From: Prevotella sp. UBA4339
Lineage (GTDB): Bacteria > Bacteroidota > Bacteroidia > Bacteroidales > Bacteroidaceae
Reading direction: 5' to 3'
DNA: 53,664 bases
NCBI GenBank assembly: GCA_002393725.1
Contig: DGTJ01000057.1
Location: 1 to 53,664 of the forward strand
A program made the position numbers and the translations under genes. Under the pieces are notes generated by a model that worked only from the letters and a program-made list of their open reading frames with translations, was not told the origin of the DNA and did no database searches. The first letter of the stretch is position 1, and every line of letters starts with the position of its first letter. Positions 25,177-33,229 of this stretch are shown here, piece by piece.

Positions 25177-26244
25177 ATGGCAAAAGATAACATCAGAATA
25201 AAGGACATAGCAGAGCGAGCCGGTGTGTCTGTGGGCACAGTAGACCGTGTGCTCCACAACCGTCCCAATGTGTCAAAAGCATCTTTAGACAAAGTCAACA
25301 AGGCGTTAGAGGAGATGGACTATAAGCCCAACGTATATGCCTCAGCGCTTGCATACAATAAGAGCTACACCTTCTATATTGTGCTTCCCAAGCACGAGCA
25401 GGAGGCCTACTGGGACGAGATAGAGGAAGGAGCCCAGGCATGTACCGATTTCAGGAGGGATTTTGGAGTCAAGCTGAAATACATCTACTATGAGCGCTTC
25501 AACAATGCAGCCTTCACAAGGATGGTACGTGAGTTCCTGACAGAAAAGTTTGACGGTGTCATCATCGTGCCCACAACACTGGAACAGACGGCACGGTTCA
25601 CCGAGAAGCTTACTGAAAGAGGTATTCCATACGTTCTCCTCGACTCCTATATGCCCGACCTTAAGCCTCTCTCCTTCTTCGGACAGGACTCTTTTGCCAG
25701 CGGATACTTCGCTGCAAAGATGCTGATGCTCATCGCTGCCAAGGAGAAAGAGATAGCCCTGGTGAAACAAACGCGTGACGGAAAGGTTGGCTCAAAGCAA
25801 CAGGCCAACCGTGAAACCGGTTTCCGTCACTACATGGTAGACCATTTCCCAGACATTAAGATAACGGAAGTAGACCTCCCACTTGACGACGAAAACAAAG
25901 ACTACGACGAGATACTGGATAAGTTCTTCACCACCCACTCGCAGATACACCACTGTATCACTTTCAACTCAAAGGCACATATTGTGGGAGAATTCCTCCA
26001 GAAGAGCAATCGCCGCAACATTCAGATCATGGGGTACGACATGGTGCCAAAGAATGAAGAGTGCATCCGTCAAGGCAGCATCTCCTTTCTCATCGCCCAA
26101 CATGCCTATCAGCAGGGATATGCAAGCGTAAATGCCCTATTCGAGGCTGTAGTACTCAAGAGAGCAGTCAATCCGGTGAATTACATGCCTATTGAGATTC
26201 TTACAAAGGAAAATGTGGAATTCTACCGCAGGACAGCAATTTAA
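25177..26244 (+). CDS. LacI family transcriptional regulator, probable hexuronate repressor
   Basis: 355 aa. N-terminal LacI HTH (IRIKDIAERAGVSVGTVDRVLHNRPNVSKAS and hinge YKPNVYASALA, read as consecutive parts), followed by a periplasmic-binding-protein-like effector domain (~65-350; FDGVIIVPTT, PYVLLDSYMPDL, FFGQDSFASGYFAAKML). It heads the uxaA operon and faces kdgK, so the natural inference is that it represses both and is released by a uronate intermediate. Effector and operator are not determined. Confidence 0.9.
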   Translation: MAKDNIRIKDIAERAGVSVGTVDRVLHNRPNVSKASLDKVNKALEEMDYKPNVYASALAYNKSYTFYIVLPKHEQEAYWDEIEEGAQACTDFRRDFGVKLKYIYYERFNNAAFTRMVREFLTEKFDGVIIVPTTLEQTARFTEKLTERGIPYVLLDSYMPDLKPLSFFGQDSFASGYFAAKMLMLIAAKEKEIALVKQTRDGKVGSKQQANRETGFRHYMVDHFPDIKITEVDLPLDDENKDYDEILDKFFTTHSQIHHCITFNSKAHIVGEFLQKSNRRNIQIMGYDMVPKNEECIRQGSISFLIAQHAYQQGYASVNALFEAVVLKRAVNPVNYMPIEILTKENVEFYRRTAI

Positions 26245-26264
26245 GATACTAAACAATTATATTT

Positions 26265-27761
26265 ATGGAACAAGCTACTTATTTGAAGATTAATCCGGCT
26301 GACAGTGTCGTTGTATGCCTTCAGCCTAAGCAGAAAGGAGAGATTATAGAAGTTGACGGTCTTAACATCACCCTGAACCAGGACACCCCTGCAGGTCACA
26401 AGGTGCTTATCAAGAATGTCAAAGAAGGTGAGGATATCATCAAATACGGTTACCCCATCGGTCATGCCCGCCAGGACATGAAGGCTGGAGACTGGGTGAA
26501 TGAGACCAACCTCAAGACCAACCTCTCAGGGACGCTGGAGTACACTTATCAGCCAGTGAACAAGGAACTGAGCATAGCCAAGGAAGACCGAACCTTCAAG
26601 GCATACAAGCGCAAGAACGGTGACGTAGGCGTAAGAAACGAAATATGGATCGTGCCTACGGTTGGCTGTGTCAACGGTATCGCTGAAAAGCTTGCAGAGA
26701 AGCTGCGCCAAGAGACAGGTCTAAATAACATCGACAGCATCTACGCATGGCACCATAACTACGGTTGTTCACAGCTCTCCGAAGACCATGAGAATACCCG
26801 TAAGATCCTTCGTGACATCTGTCTTCATCCAAATGCAGGAGGCGTGCTAGTGTTAAGTCTCGGTTGTGAGAACAATCAGCCCGAAGACTTCATGGCCATG
26901 CTTGGTGACTACGACAAGGACCGCATCAAGCTGCTCGTAACCCAGCGTGTAGAAGGTGACGAGATAGAAGAAGGCATGAAGATACTGCGTGAGCTTTATG
27001 ATATCGCCAGCAAGGACAAGCGTGAGGACGTACCTGTAGACATGCTACGCGTAGGTCTGAAATGCGGTGGTTCTGACGGATTCTCAGGTATCACAGCCAA
27101 CCCACTGGTGGGAGAGTTCAGCGACTGGCTTGTGGCACAAGGAGGAACAAGTGTTCTCACCGAGGTGCCAGAGATGTTCGGTGCCGAGACAATCCTCATG
27201 AATCGTTGCAAGACACCAGAGCTCTTCGAGCAGACCGTATCCATGATCAACAACTTCAAGAACTACTTCCTCTCTCACGGAGAGCCTGTAGGCGAGAATC
27301 CTTCCCCAGGAAACAAGGCTGGAGGTATCTCCACCCTTGAGGACAAGGCACTGGGCTGTACCCAGAAGTGTGGAAAGGCACCTGTAAGTGGAGTGATGGA
27401 ATATGGAGACCGCCTTGAGAACAAGGGTCTTAACCTACTCTCTGCACCTGGCAATGACCTTGTAGCAGCTACAGCCCTCGCATCATGCGGATGTCATATA
27501 GTACTCTTCACCACCGGTCGTGGCACACCTTTCGGCACATTCGTTCCCACGATGAAGATTGCCACCAATCCGACACTCGCCAACAGGAAACCGAACTGGG
27601 TGGACTTCTCCGCAGGACAGCTCGTTGAGGGCCGCACCATGAAGGAACTCGTACCAGAGTTCATAGAAAAGGTACTCGCCGTTGCCAGTGGTCAGAAAGC
27701 CCGCAACGAAGAGAATGACTATCGTGAAATCTCAATCTTCAAGAATGGAGTAACATTATAA
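26265..27761 (+). CDS. uxaA: Altronate dehydratase (UxaA family)
   Basis: 498 aa. Dehydrates D-altronate to 2-keto-3-deoxygluconate, supplying KdgK. An N-terminal SAF domain (~1-95; INPADSVVVCLQPKQKGE, PAGHKVLIKNVKEGEDI) is followed by the UxaA catalytic region: GVRNEIWIVPTVGCVNG, HNYGCSQL, LSLGCENNQ, GLKCGGSDGFSG and CGCHIVLFTTGRGTPFG, the cysteines being metal/Fe ligands in this family. UxaB and UxuA-type enzymes are not in the window; uxaC is 11 kb away. Confidence 0.9.
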   Translation: MEQATYLKINPADSVVVCLQPKQKGEIIEVDGLNITLNQDTPAGHKVLIKNVKEGEDIIKYGYPIGHARQDMKAGDWVNETNLKTNLSGTLEYTYQPVNKELSIAKEDRTFKAYKRKNGDVGVRNEIWIVPTVGCVNGIAEKLAEKLRQETGLNNIDSIYAWHHNYGCSQLSEDHENTRKILRDICLHPNAGGVLVLSLGCENNQPEDFMAMLGDYDKDRIKLLVTQRVEGDEIEEGMKILRELYDIASKDKREDVPVDMLRVGLKCGGSDGFSGITANPLVGEFSDWLVAQGGTSVLTEVPEMFGAETILMNRCKTPELFEQTVSMINNFKNYFLSHGEPVGENPSPGNKAGGISTLEDKALGCTQKCGKAPVSGVMEYGDRLENKGLNLLSAPGNDLVAATALASCGCHIVLFTTGRGTPFGTFVPTMKIATNPTLANRKPNWVDFSAGQLVEGRTMKELVPEFIEKVLAVASGQKARNEENDYREISIFKNGVTL

Positions 27762-29033
27762 ATGAGAGGTCTAATGGCATTGTCACCCTTAGGGGTGTTC
27801 ATCGTATTGTATCTAGTCACCAGCATCATTGCTGGTGACTTCTACAAGGTACCCATCACTGTGGCATTCATGGTGTCGAGTATCTATGCGGTGCTCATCC
27901 ATGGAGGCAGGCCACTACGTGAGAGGATCGACATCTTCAGTCGTGGTGCAGCAACGGGTCAGATGATGCTGATGATCTGGATCTTCGTTCTCGCAGGAGC
28001 ATTTGCCAACTCAGCGAAGGTGATGGGCAGCATTGATGCCACAGTCAACCTTACCCTCTCTCTCCTCCCCCCTCAGATGCTGCTGGCAGGTCTCTTCATT
28101 GCAGCCTGTTTCATCTCAATATCAATTGGCACGAGTGTAGGCACCATAGTAGCCCTCACCCCAATAGCAGCAGGAGTAGCCGGACAGACTGGCACAGACG
28201 TATCACTGATGACGGCAATAGTCGTAGGAGGTTCTCTTTTCGGCGACAACCTCTCATTCATCTCCGATACAACCATCGCAGCCACCTCCACACAAGGATG
28301 CAGGCTGTCAGACAAGTTCAGGGTCAACTCGTTTATCGTTGTCCCTGCTGCCATAGTAATACTACTGGTATATATCATCCTCGGTGCAGATGTAAGTGCG
28401 CCACAGCAGATAGGAGACGTGCAGTGGGTAAAGGTAATCCCCTATCTAGCGGTACTTGCCACTGCAGTTTTCGGAATGAACGTGATGGCAGTGCTTACCC
28501 TTGGTATCATTCTCACAGGAATCATCGGACTGATAACAGGATCCTTTGATGTCTTCGGATGGATGCAGTCCATGGGCGACGGTATCATAGGCATGGGCGA
28601 GTTGATCATCATAACGATGATGGCAGGTGGGATGCTTGAACTGATAAAACAGCAGGGAGGCATCGACTATATCATCCGTCGGATGACTCAGCATATCCAT
28701 GGCAAGCGAGGTGCCGAGCTTAGCATAGGAGCCCTTGTGGCAATGGTAGATGTATGTACTGCCAATAACACTGTGGCCATCATAACCATTGGAAGCATCG
28801 CCAAGCAGATAGGCGACAGATACGGTGTAGACAACAAGAAGGCTGCCTCTATCCTCGACACTTTCTCCTGTGCAGTTCAGGGGCTCATCCCCTACGGAGC
28901 CCAGCTTCTGATGGCTGCAGGACTGGCTGCTATCAACCCAGCCAGCATTATACCATATTTATATTATCCCATAGCAATAGGTATAGCAGCATTGCTGTCG
29001 ATACTATTCAGATATCCCAGGAGGTACTCATGA
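27762..29033 (+). CDS. NhaC-family Na+/H+ antiporter-like transporter
   Basis: 423-aa inner-membrane protein with about eleven hydrophobic helices and the conserved loops ISIGTSVGTIVALTPIA, VVGGSLFGDNLSFISDTT and FSCAVQGLIPYGAQ of the NhaC/ion-transporter superfamily. It abuts uxaA (ATG directly after TAA) and overlaps the next gene by 4 bp. No dedicated uronate permease is present, so it may bring in or export a uronate-pathway substrate; annotation as a sodium/proton antiporter is by family only. Confidence 0.8.
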   Translation: MRGLMALSPLGVFIVLYLVTSIIAGDFYKVPITVAFMVSSIYAVLIHGGRPLRERIDIFSRGAATGQMMLMIWIFVLAGAFANSAKVMGSIDATVNLTLSLLPPQMLLAGLFIAACFISISIGTSVGTIVALTPIAAGVAGQTGTDVSLMTAIVVGGSLFGDNLSFISDTTIAATSTQGCRLSDKFRVNSFIVVPAAIVILLVYIILGADVSAPQQIGDVQWVKVIPYLAVLATAVFGMNVMAVLTLGIILTGIIGLITGSFDVFGWMQSMGDGIIGMGELIIITMMAGGMLELIKQQGGIDYIIRRMTQHIHGKRGAELSIGALVAMVDVCTANNTVAIITIGSIAKQIGDRYGVDNKKAASILDTFSCAVQGLIPYGAQLLMAAGLAAINPASIIPYLYYPIAIGIAALLSILFRYPRRYS

Positions 29034-29863
29034 TAAACATCATTCAGCGTAATTTCTTCCGTCTTCTCCGTTCCGGAGCCTTCGAGAGCAAGGAACAGAT
29101 AGAACCGATGTCAGTCTACAAGTGGCAGAAACTTTTCCAACTGAGCTTGATGCACGATGTTGCAGGATTCGCCTACGACGGACTTATGCGCTGCAAGGAT
29201 CAGTTCTTTGTGCATCTCACTGATTCCCAGTGGAAACAATGGGAAAATACTATCAACGACATGCGCAAGTCTCCACATAATGACGATGGTGAAGATGATG
29301 AGTTCCTACGTGCAGACCACCTTACCAATCCCATTCTCAATCGTAAGTTGCAGTCGATACTCGACGATGAGAATTCTGATATCAAGAGCCGTCAGATGCT
29401 GTTAATGATCATTCGTTTATCCCGACATATTCTCAACGAGGGGTTGCCTGTGAGACAATTGATAGAACTCGGCACCTTCCTGCGAACAGACGGTAACGGT
29501 TGTGATGCCACGATGCTCGAACAGTGGATAAAGAGTCTGAAGCTTCAGCCAGTTGCCCGTCTTGAAGCCTCGCTGCTGATAATGCTTCTCGGTTTCAGCC
29601 GCGAGGAGATTTCTTTTGTTGGAGACAAAGACGACAAGAACCTCGGGCATATAGCCCAAGACCTTATCGAGTTCACGAACACCCGTGCCAAAGATTTCTA
29701 TTTCTCTCAAGACGAGGGTAACATCTTCGTTCATACAAGTAACGGAAGTGCCATGCTCTGGCATATTCGCCGTAGTGCACGATACTTCCGTTATTATCCA
29801 TCAGAGACGCTTACGAACTTCTTTGCATCATTCGCTCACTCTCTGTCTCATATCGAAGAGTGA
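29030..29863 (+). CDS. Nucleotidyltransferase-like protein (NTP_transf_5-type N terminus)
   Basis: 277 aa. The first ~60 residues (FFRLLRSGAF, WQKLFQLSLMHDVAGFAYDGL) match the N-terminal helical part of the 'uncharacterised nucleotidyltransferase' family often found near glycan genes. I do not see the expected catalytic GSxxxD/E or the later Asp motif; the rest is helical (RLSRHILNEGLPVRQLIELG). It may be a non-catalytic relative. ATGA overlap with the transporter gene shows co-translation; it ends flush against the convergent zinc-ribbon gene. Confidence 0.55.
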   Translation: MINIIQRNFFRLLRSGAFESKEQIEPMSVYKWQKLFQLSLMHDVAGFAYDGLMRCKDQFFVHLTDSQWKQWENTINDMRKSPHNDDGEDDEFLRADHLTNPILNRKLQSILDDENSDIKSRQMLLMIIRLSRHILNEGLPVRQLIELGTFLRTDGNGCDATMLEQWIKSLKLQPVARLEASLLIMLLGFSREEISFVGDKDDKNLGHIAQDLIEFTNTRAKDFYFSQDEGNIFVHTSNGSAMLWHIRRSARYFRYYPSETLTNFFASFAHSLSHIEE

Positions 29864-30682
29864 TTACTCCGCAAGTCTTTCAAGGGCAGCAGCTTCTTGA
29901 GCTTTCTGAATAGAGTCCTGCTCTTCCTGACGCATTTTTTCCTCAGCCTCCTCACGCAGTCTGTCATAGGCATTTGCAGCCTCGTCATAGTACTGCCCCT
30001 GCTGATGTGAGAGCATGTACTTCTGGTATGCCTCCATAGAATTCTCAAACTTTGCCGCGTCGAAGTCAAGCGAATCGATTATCAGTATAGCTTCCGGTAT
30101 ATGAATGTTCTCCGGATTACGGTCAATGAAGAGTTGCAGGGCTGCCTTCGACTTACTGGCAAGGGCATTCTCCCAGTCACGGTCGATCTTCTTCATCACA
30201 TTCAGATGAGCCTTTACAGAGTCTCGATGAACCATAGGTGCATCGATATACATATCCAGATAGTTCTGAAGCACAGCCGGTTCGGTGCTCATCATCGCAT
30301 TCTCATAGGCCCGCAGCTCGTTCTCCTGCTGTGACTTTTGATAGAAATAGATGCCAAGGAACAGGATTATCAAAGCCAGCACCAGAGCCATAATGAGCGT
30401 TGACCATAGAGCCTTATGACTTTTCTTCTTAGGCTGTTCACTCACCTTCGATTCGGGTATCTCAGGCACTTCTGGTACCAGCCCATAATCCTCCGTAACA
30501 TGTGATTTCGCTGATGCGTTGATGCTACAGTGACAGTTGGGGCACTCACAGTCGTCCTTGAAGATATACGCTCCACAATCAGGGCAACGTGTTATTTTTC
30601 CTGCTATCTCTATGCCGCAGGAAGGGCATGTTTTTGCGCGGTCGCTAACCTGATGACCGCATTCTGGACATTTTATTATCAT
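29864..30682 (-). CDS. Zinc-ribbon membrane protein
   Basis: 272 aa. N terminus carries a run of CxxC zinc ribbons: CPECGHQ, CPSCGIE, CPDCGAY and CECPNCHC (~4-55), then a charged linker, one transmembrane helix (~95-115; LIMALVLALIILFLGIYFY) and a helical, Glu-rich C-terminal half ending in a coiled-coil-like stretch (REEAEEKMRQEEQDSIQKA). The ribbons would face the cytoplasm. Transcribed with the GH25 gene, 14 bp downstream of it. Function unknown. Confidence 0.8.
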   Translation of the reverse strand: MIIKCPECGHQVSDRAKTCPSCGIEIAGKITRCPDCGAYIFKDDCECPNCHCSINASAKSHVTEDYGLVPEVPEIPESKVSEQPKKKSHKALWSTLIMALVLALIILFLGIYFYQKSQQENELRAYENAMMSTEPAVLQNYLDMYIDAPMVHRDSVKAHLNVMKKIDRDWENALASKSKAALQLFIDRNPENIHIPEAILIIDSLDFDAAKFENSMEAYQKYMLSHQQGQYYDEAANAYDRLREEAEEKMRQEEQDSIQKAQEAAALERLAE

Positions 30683-30696
30683 TGTCTTCTATACTT

Positions 30697-31536
30697 TTAT
30701 TTATGTCTGAATCTTATTTCCCTCAGTCCATGCCTTCCCATGAACCTGGACTTATCAATATATCCGTTGACTCCCACGATACGTCCCTTACCGGTATATT
30801 GCCATAGTGTAATGTCCCGCTCGTCGGCAAGCACTGGCTCCTCATCTGTATACATAGCAATCATCAGCTGGTAATCGTTTAACACACCTATCAGGTGCCT
30901 GTTATAGAAATTGCGGAAGGTATACACCAATGGTTTCTGGCGATAGGTCTTCTCTATCATTCCGAGAAATGTTGTTAGCGAATCACGGAACTGTCCTACA
31001 GAGAGTCCTCCAAGAGTCTCGACATCTATCATCGGTATAAGATCCTGCTCGCCGGGTCTGCACTGCGTAGTAAAGTTCTTCAGTTGCAGATGCAGCGGTG
31101 TCTTAGGACGGAAGAAGTGATACGAACCGACCTTAAGTCCATATCGATGAGCCAGTTCGATATTCCTCTCATACTTAGCATCGATACGGTCACCACCCTC
31201 AGTAGCCTTGAGATAGACATATGCCATCTTCGTATTCTCTCCGACTGTCTCCCAAAACACCTCTCCCTGATAATGGCTGAGATCGATGCCATGCACATGG
31301 CTACAAGTGTCTTCACACATCAAATAGGGATTATAATTACTATCCTCGAGATTAAAGAAAGGTTTGGGTTTGAGTACCGCAGTCTTTCTTCTATGTGATG
31401 CCTTTTTACGATTCTTTACTACTTTGTGAGTTTTCTGTCGTGTGCGGCGCTTATTATGATTTGCCCTCTGTCCGAAAGCATCACCAACTGTCATCATTGC
31501 GATGCAAAAGGCCAGGAATATAGTGAGTTTCTTCAT
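30697..31536 (-). CDS. Exported glycoside hydrolase family 25 (lysozyme-type) protein
   Basis: 279 aa from ATG 31536, chosen because it opens a signal peptide (KKLTIFLAFCIAMMTVGDAFG); the in-frame ATG 8 codons upstream would spoil it and overlaps the promoter. A basic linker (~25-60) leads to a GH25 TIM barrel (~75-275): HGIDLSHYQGEVFW, YLKATEGGDRID, and PMIDVETLGG with the DxE catalytic pair. GH25 enzymes cut the MurNAc-GlcNAc bond in peptidoglycan. First gene of a two-gene unit with the zinc-ribbon protein. A second GH25 gene is at 44801-45700. Confidence 0.9.
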   Translation of the reverse strand: MKKLTIFLAFCIAMMTVGDAFGQRANHNKRRTRQKTHKVVKNRKKASHRRKTAVLKPKPFFNLEDSNYNPYLMCEDTCSHVHGIDLSHYQGEVFWETVGENTKMAYVYLKATEGGDRIDAKYERNIELAHRYGLKVGSYHFFRPKTPLHLQLKNFTTQCRPGEQDLIPMIDVETLGGLSVGQFRDSLTTFLGMIEKTYRQKPLVYTFRNFYNRHLIGVLNDYQLMIAMYTDEEPVLADERDITLWQYTGKGRIVGVNGYIDKSRFMGRHGLREIRFRHK

Positions 31537-31557
31537 TTCTTTTCCAATTTTGGTGTG

Positions 31558-31589
31558 CAAAAGTAATAAATAATTTTGAGACGACCAAA
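31558..31589 (-). promoter_or_regulatory. Promoter of the GH25-zinc ribbon unit
   Basis: Minus strand TTTG at 31586-31589, 20-bp spacer, TACTTTTG at 31558-31565, 22 bp before the chosen start. Confidence 0.75.
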
Positions 31590-31732
31590 GTTTTATAAAA
31601 AAATGGCATTTTATCCGTACTATTTCTTGTCTTTGCTCATTTTAGTTGCAAAGTGTCTAACACGTAGCATGAGGTAGCCCCACTACATGTGTTATTTTAT
31701 GTAAAAAAAGCTATGGAATACTAATAAATTTG

Positions 31733-31740
31733 TAACTTTG
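31733..31740 (+). promoter_or_regulatory. -7 element upstream of the clostripain-like gene
   Basis: TAACTTTG, 19 bp before ATG 31759. No TTTG is seen at -33, so this may be a weak or activator-dependent promoter. Confidence 0.55.
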
Positions 31741-31758
31741 CATCAAATTTTGGGAATT

Positions 31759-32982
31759 ATGAAGAAAATATTTATAGCAATATGCGCTTTAGTTCTTTTG
31801 CAGGCATGTAATAAAGACGATGACCCGCAGCAGGAAGAAAAACCCGGACGCACCATATTTATATATATGGCAGCAGAGAACAACCTGACACAATGGGGCT
31901 CTGTCAGGTACGCAGACGAAGACTTAACAGAGATGAAGGCGGGTATGAAGAACATCGGCAACAACAATCTTGTAATCTATGTAGACAAGGCCGAAACGAC
32001 CCCTCCATACATGCTATGCTATAGAAAAGGCGAGCTTGCAGACTCCATCTCCATGCCAGAGAGTCTGACAAGCGATCCTGCCATATTGGAAAGCATGGCC
32101 CGCAAAGCCTTCACCGAATATCCAGCCAACAGTTATGGTCTCGTGCTATGGGGACACTGTAATGGATGGATTGTCAAGAGCGACAGCGTAAAATACACTG
32201 CAATGGCCCGTAGCAAATCCTACGGAGGCGACACAGGAAACAATACGACTAGCTCTGCAGGACGCTCGTGGATGAACATCCCGTCGTTGGCAAAAGCACT
32301 ATCGCATCTGCCGCATCTGGACTTTATCTTTGCAGACTGCTGTAATATGATGTGCGTAGAAAATGCCTATGAACTACAAAACGTCACCGACTACCTGATT
32401 GGTTCACCTGCGGAGATACCGGCACAAGGTGCACCATACAACACCATAGTGCCTGCACTGTTTGAAAAGACGACATTCTGGACTTCAATTATAGACAGAT
32501 ATTTTGAGCAGGTTACACCAACAGGAAACAAGGTTCCGCTTTCAGTAATCAAGACCAGTGAGATAACAAATCTGGCAAATGCGACAAAGACTATATTGAA
32601 GAGCATGAAGGCAAAGCATGGCGACAGTCTTATCTTTCCCGATATGTCTGGACTAATATACTACTATTTCACCTTTGAATTCAGTAATATAAATGGTGAG
32701 ATATTCTATGACATCAACGACTTTATGCTCAAATACGCAGAAGCAGCCGACTACGACAGTTGGAAGCAAGCATTCGACAAGGCAGTGGTGTACAAGAAGA
32801 TGACCACGACATGGGATACTGACAAGAATTGGGTCCATTATAGCAGATTCACAATGAACGAGGAGAAATTCGGTGGTGTCAGCATGTACGTTCCAACCCT
32901 CAGTCAGCAAAACACTCAAAACAAAGACATTAAGCAGATGGGCTGGTACTATGCTGCCGGATATAATGAAATAGGCTGGTGA
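31759..32982 (+). CDS. Clostripain-like (C11) cysteine peptidase, lipoprotein
   Basis: 407 aa. Lipoprotein signal KKIFIAICALVLLQAC with the lipobox Cys; start ATG 31759 is taken because it opens that signal and lies 19 bp past the -7 box. The C11 peptidase region includes TIFIYMAAENNLTQW, the catalytic His in LVLWGHCNGW and catalytic Cys in FIFADCCNMMCVENAYEL, then YLIGSPAEIPAQGAPY. C11 enzymes cleave after Arg or Lys. It would act at the cell surface or in the periplasm. Monocistronic, with a terminator overlapping its last codons. Confidence 0.9.
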   Translation: MKKIFIAICALVLLQACNKDDDPQQEEKPGRTIFIYMAAENNLTQWGSVRYADEDLTEMKAGMKNIGNNNLVIYVDKAETTPPYMLCYRKGELADSISMPESLTSDPAILESMARKAFTEYPANSYGLVLWGHCNGWIVKSDSVKYTAMARSKSYGGDTGNNTTSSAGRSWMNIPSLAKALSHLPHLDFIFADCCNMMCVENAYELQNVTDYLIGSPAEIPAQGAPYNTIVPALFEKTTFWTSIIDRYFEQVTPTGNKVPLSVIKTSEITNLANATKTILKSMKAKHGDSLIFPDMSGLIYYYFTFEFSNINGEIFYDINDFMLKYAEAADYDSWKQAFDKAVVYKKMTTTWDTDKNWVHYSRFTMNEEKFGGVSMYVPTLSQQNTQNKDIKQMGWYYAAGYNEIGW

Positions 32983-33010
32983 TTACTTATCGCCAGCCTA
33001 TTCCTTTTTC
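32970..33010 (+). terminator. Terminator of the C11 peptidase gene
   Basis: AATAGGCTGG (32970-32979, including the last codons) pairs with CCAGCCTATT (32993-33002), followed by CCTTTTTC. Before the insertion at 33017 it would also have marked the end of the convergent gldE gene, whose inferred original stop codon lies at 32998-33000. Confidence 0.85.
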
Positions 33011-33016
33011 CCGTGG

Positions 33017-33229
33017 TTCTTCTGCAATTTAGTTGAAAGTGTCAAGATTTCAGAGAGACAGCATTCATGTACTCCAAGGTCCTCAAAATAATGACTCGAG
33101 TCAAATCATGAAATAGCTCGAGTCAATTGGTAAAATGACTCGAGTCGATCGATTTAATGAGTTGCTTCACTGAAAAGCTACGTGTTAATTTGTCAAGATT
33201 TACAATGTTTCAACTAAATTGCAGAAGAA
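33017..33229. mobile_element. MITE-like insertion (213 bp) at the 3' end of gldE
   Basis: Perfect 22-bp terminal inverted repeats lie at 33017-33038 and 33208-33229 (the symmetry runs 24 bp, 33015-33038 with 33208-33231). Outside them is an imperfect duplication, CCTTTTTCCCGTGG (33003-33016) and CCTTTCCCGTGG (33230-33241), as expected for target-site copies. Subterminal direct repeats TGTCAAGATTT occur at 33040-33050 and 33191-33201, and the middle holds three 22-bp palindromic units. There is no coding capacity. The right terminal repeat encodes the last codons and stop of gldE. Removing the element and one flank copy restores a stop codon two codons later in the same frame. Confidence 0.85.
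33092..33157. repeat. Three tandem 22-bp units centred on CTCGAG palindromes
   Basis: GACTCGAGTC at 33093-33102 and 33137-33146 is a perfect 10-bp palindrome; the middle copy AGCTCGAGTC at 33115-33124 has one arm altered. The period is exactly 22 bp, two helical turns. The linkers between them differ, so the palindrome is the conserved part. Confidence 0.85.

Noticed and set aside
33092..33157. Possible CRISPR array
   Set aside because: Repeats are too short (about 10 conserved bases), spacers are 12 bp, only three units exist, and no cas gene is in the window.
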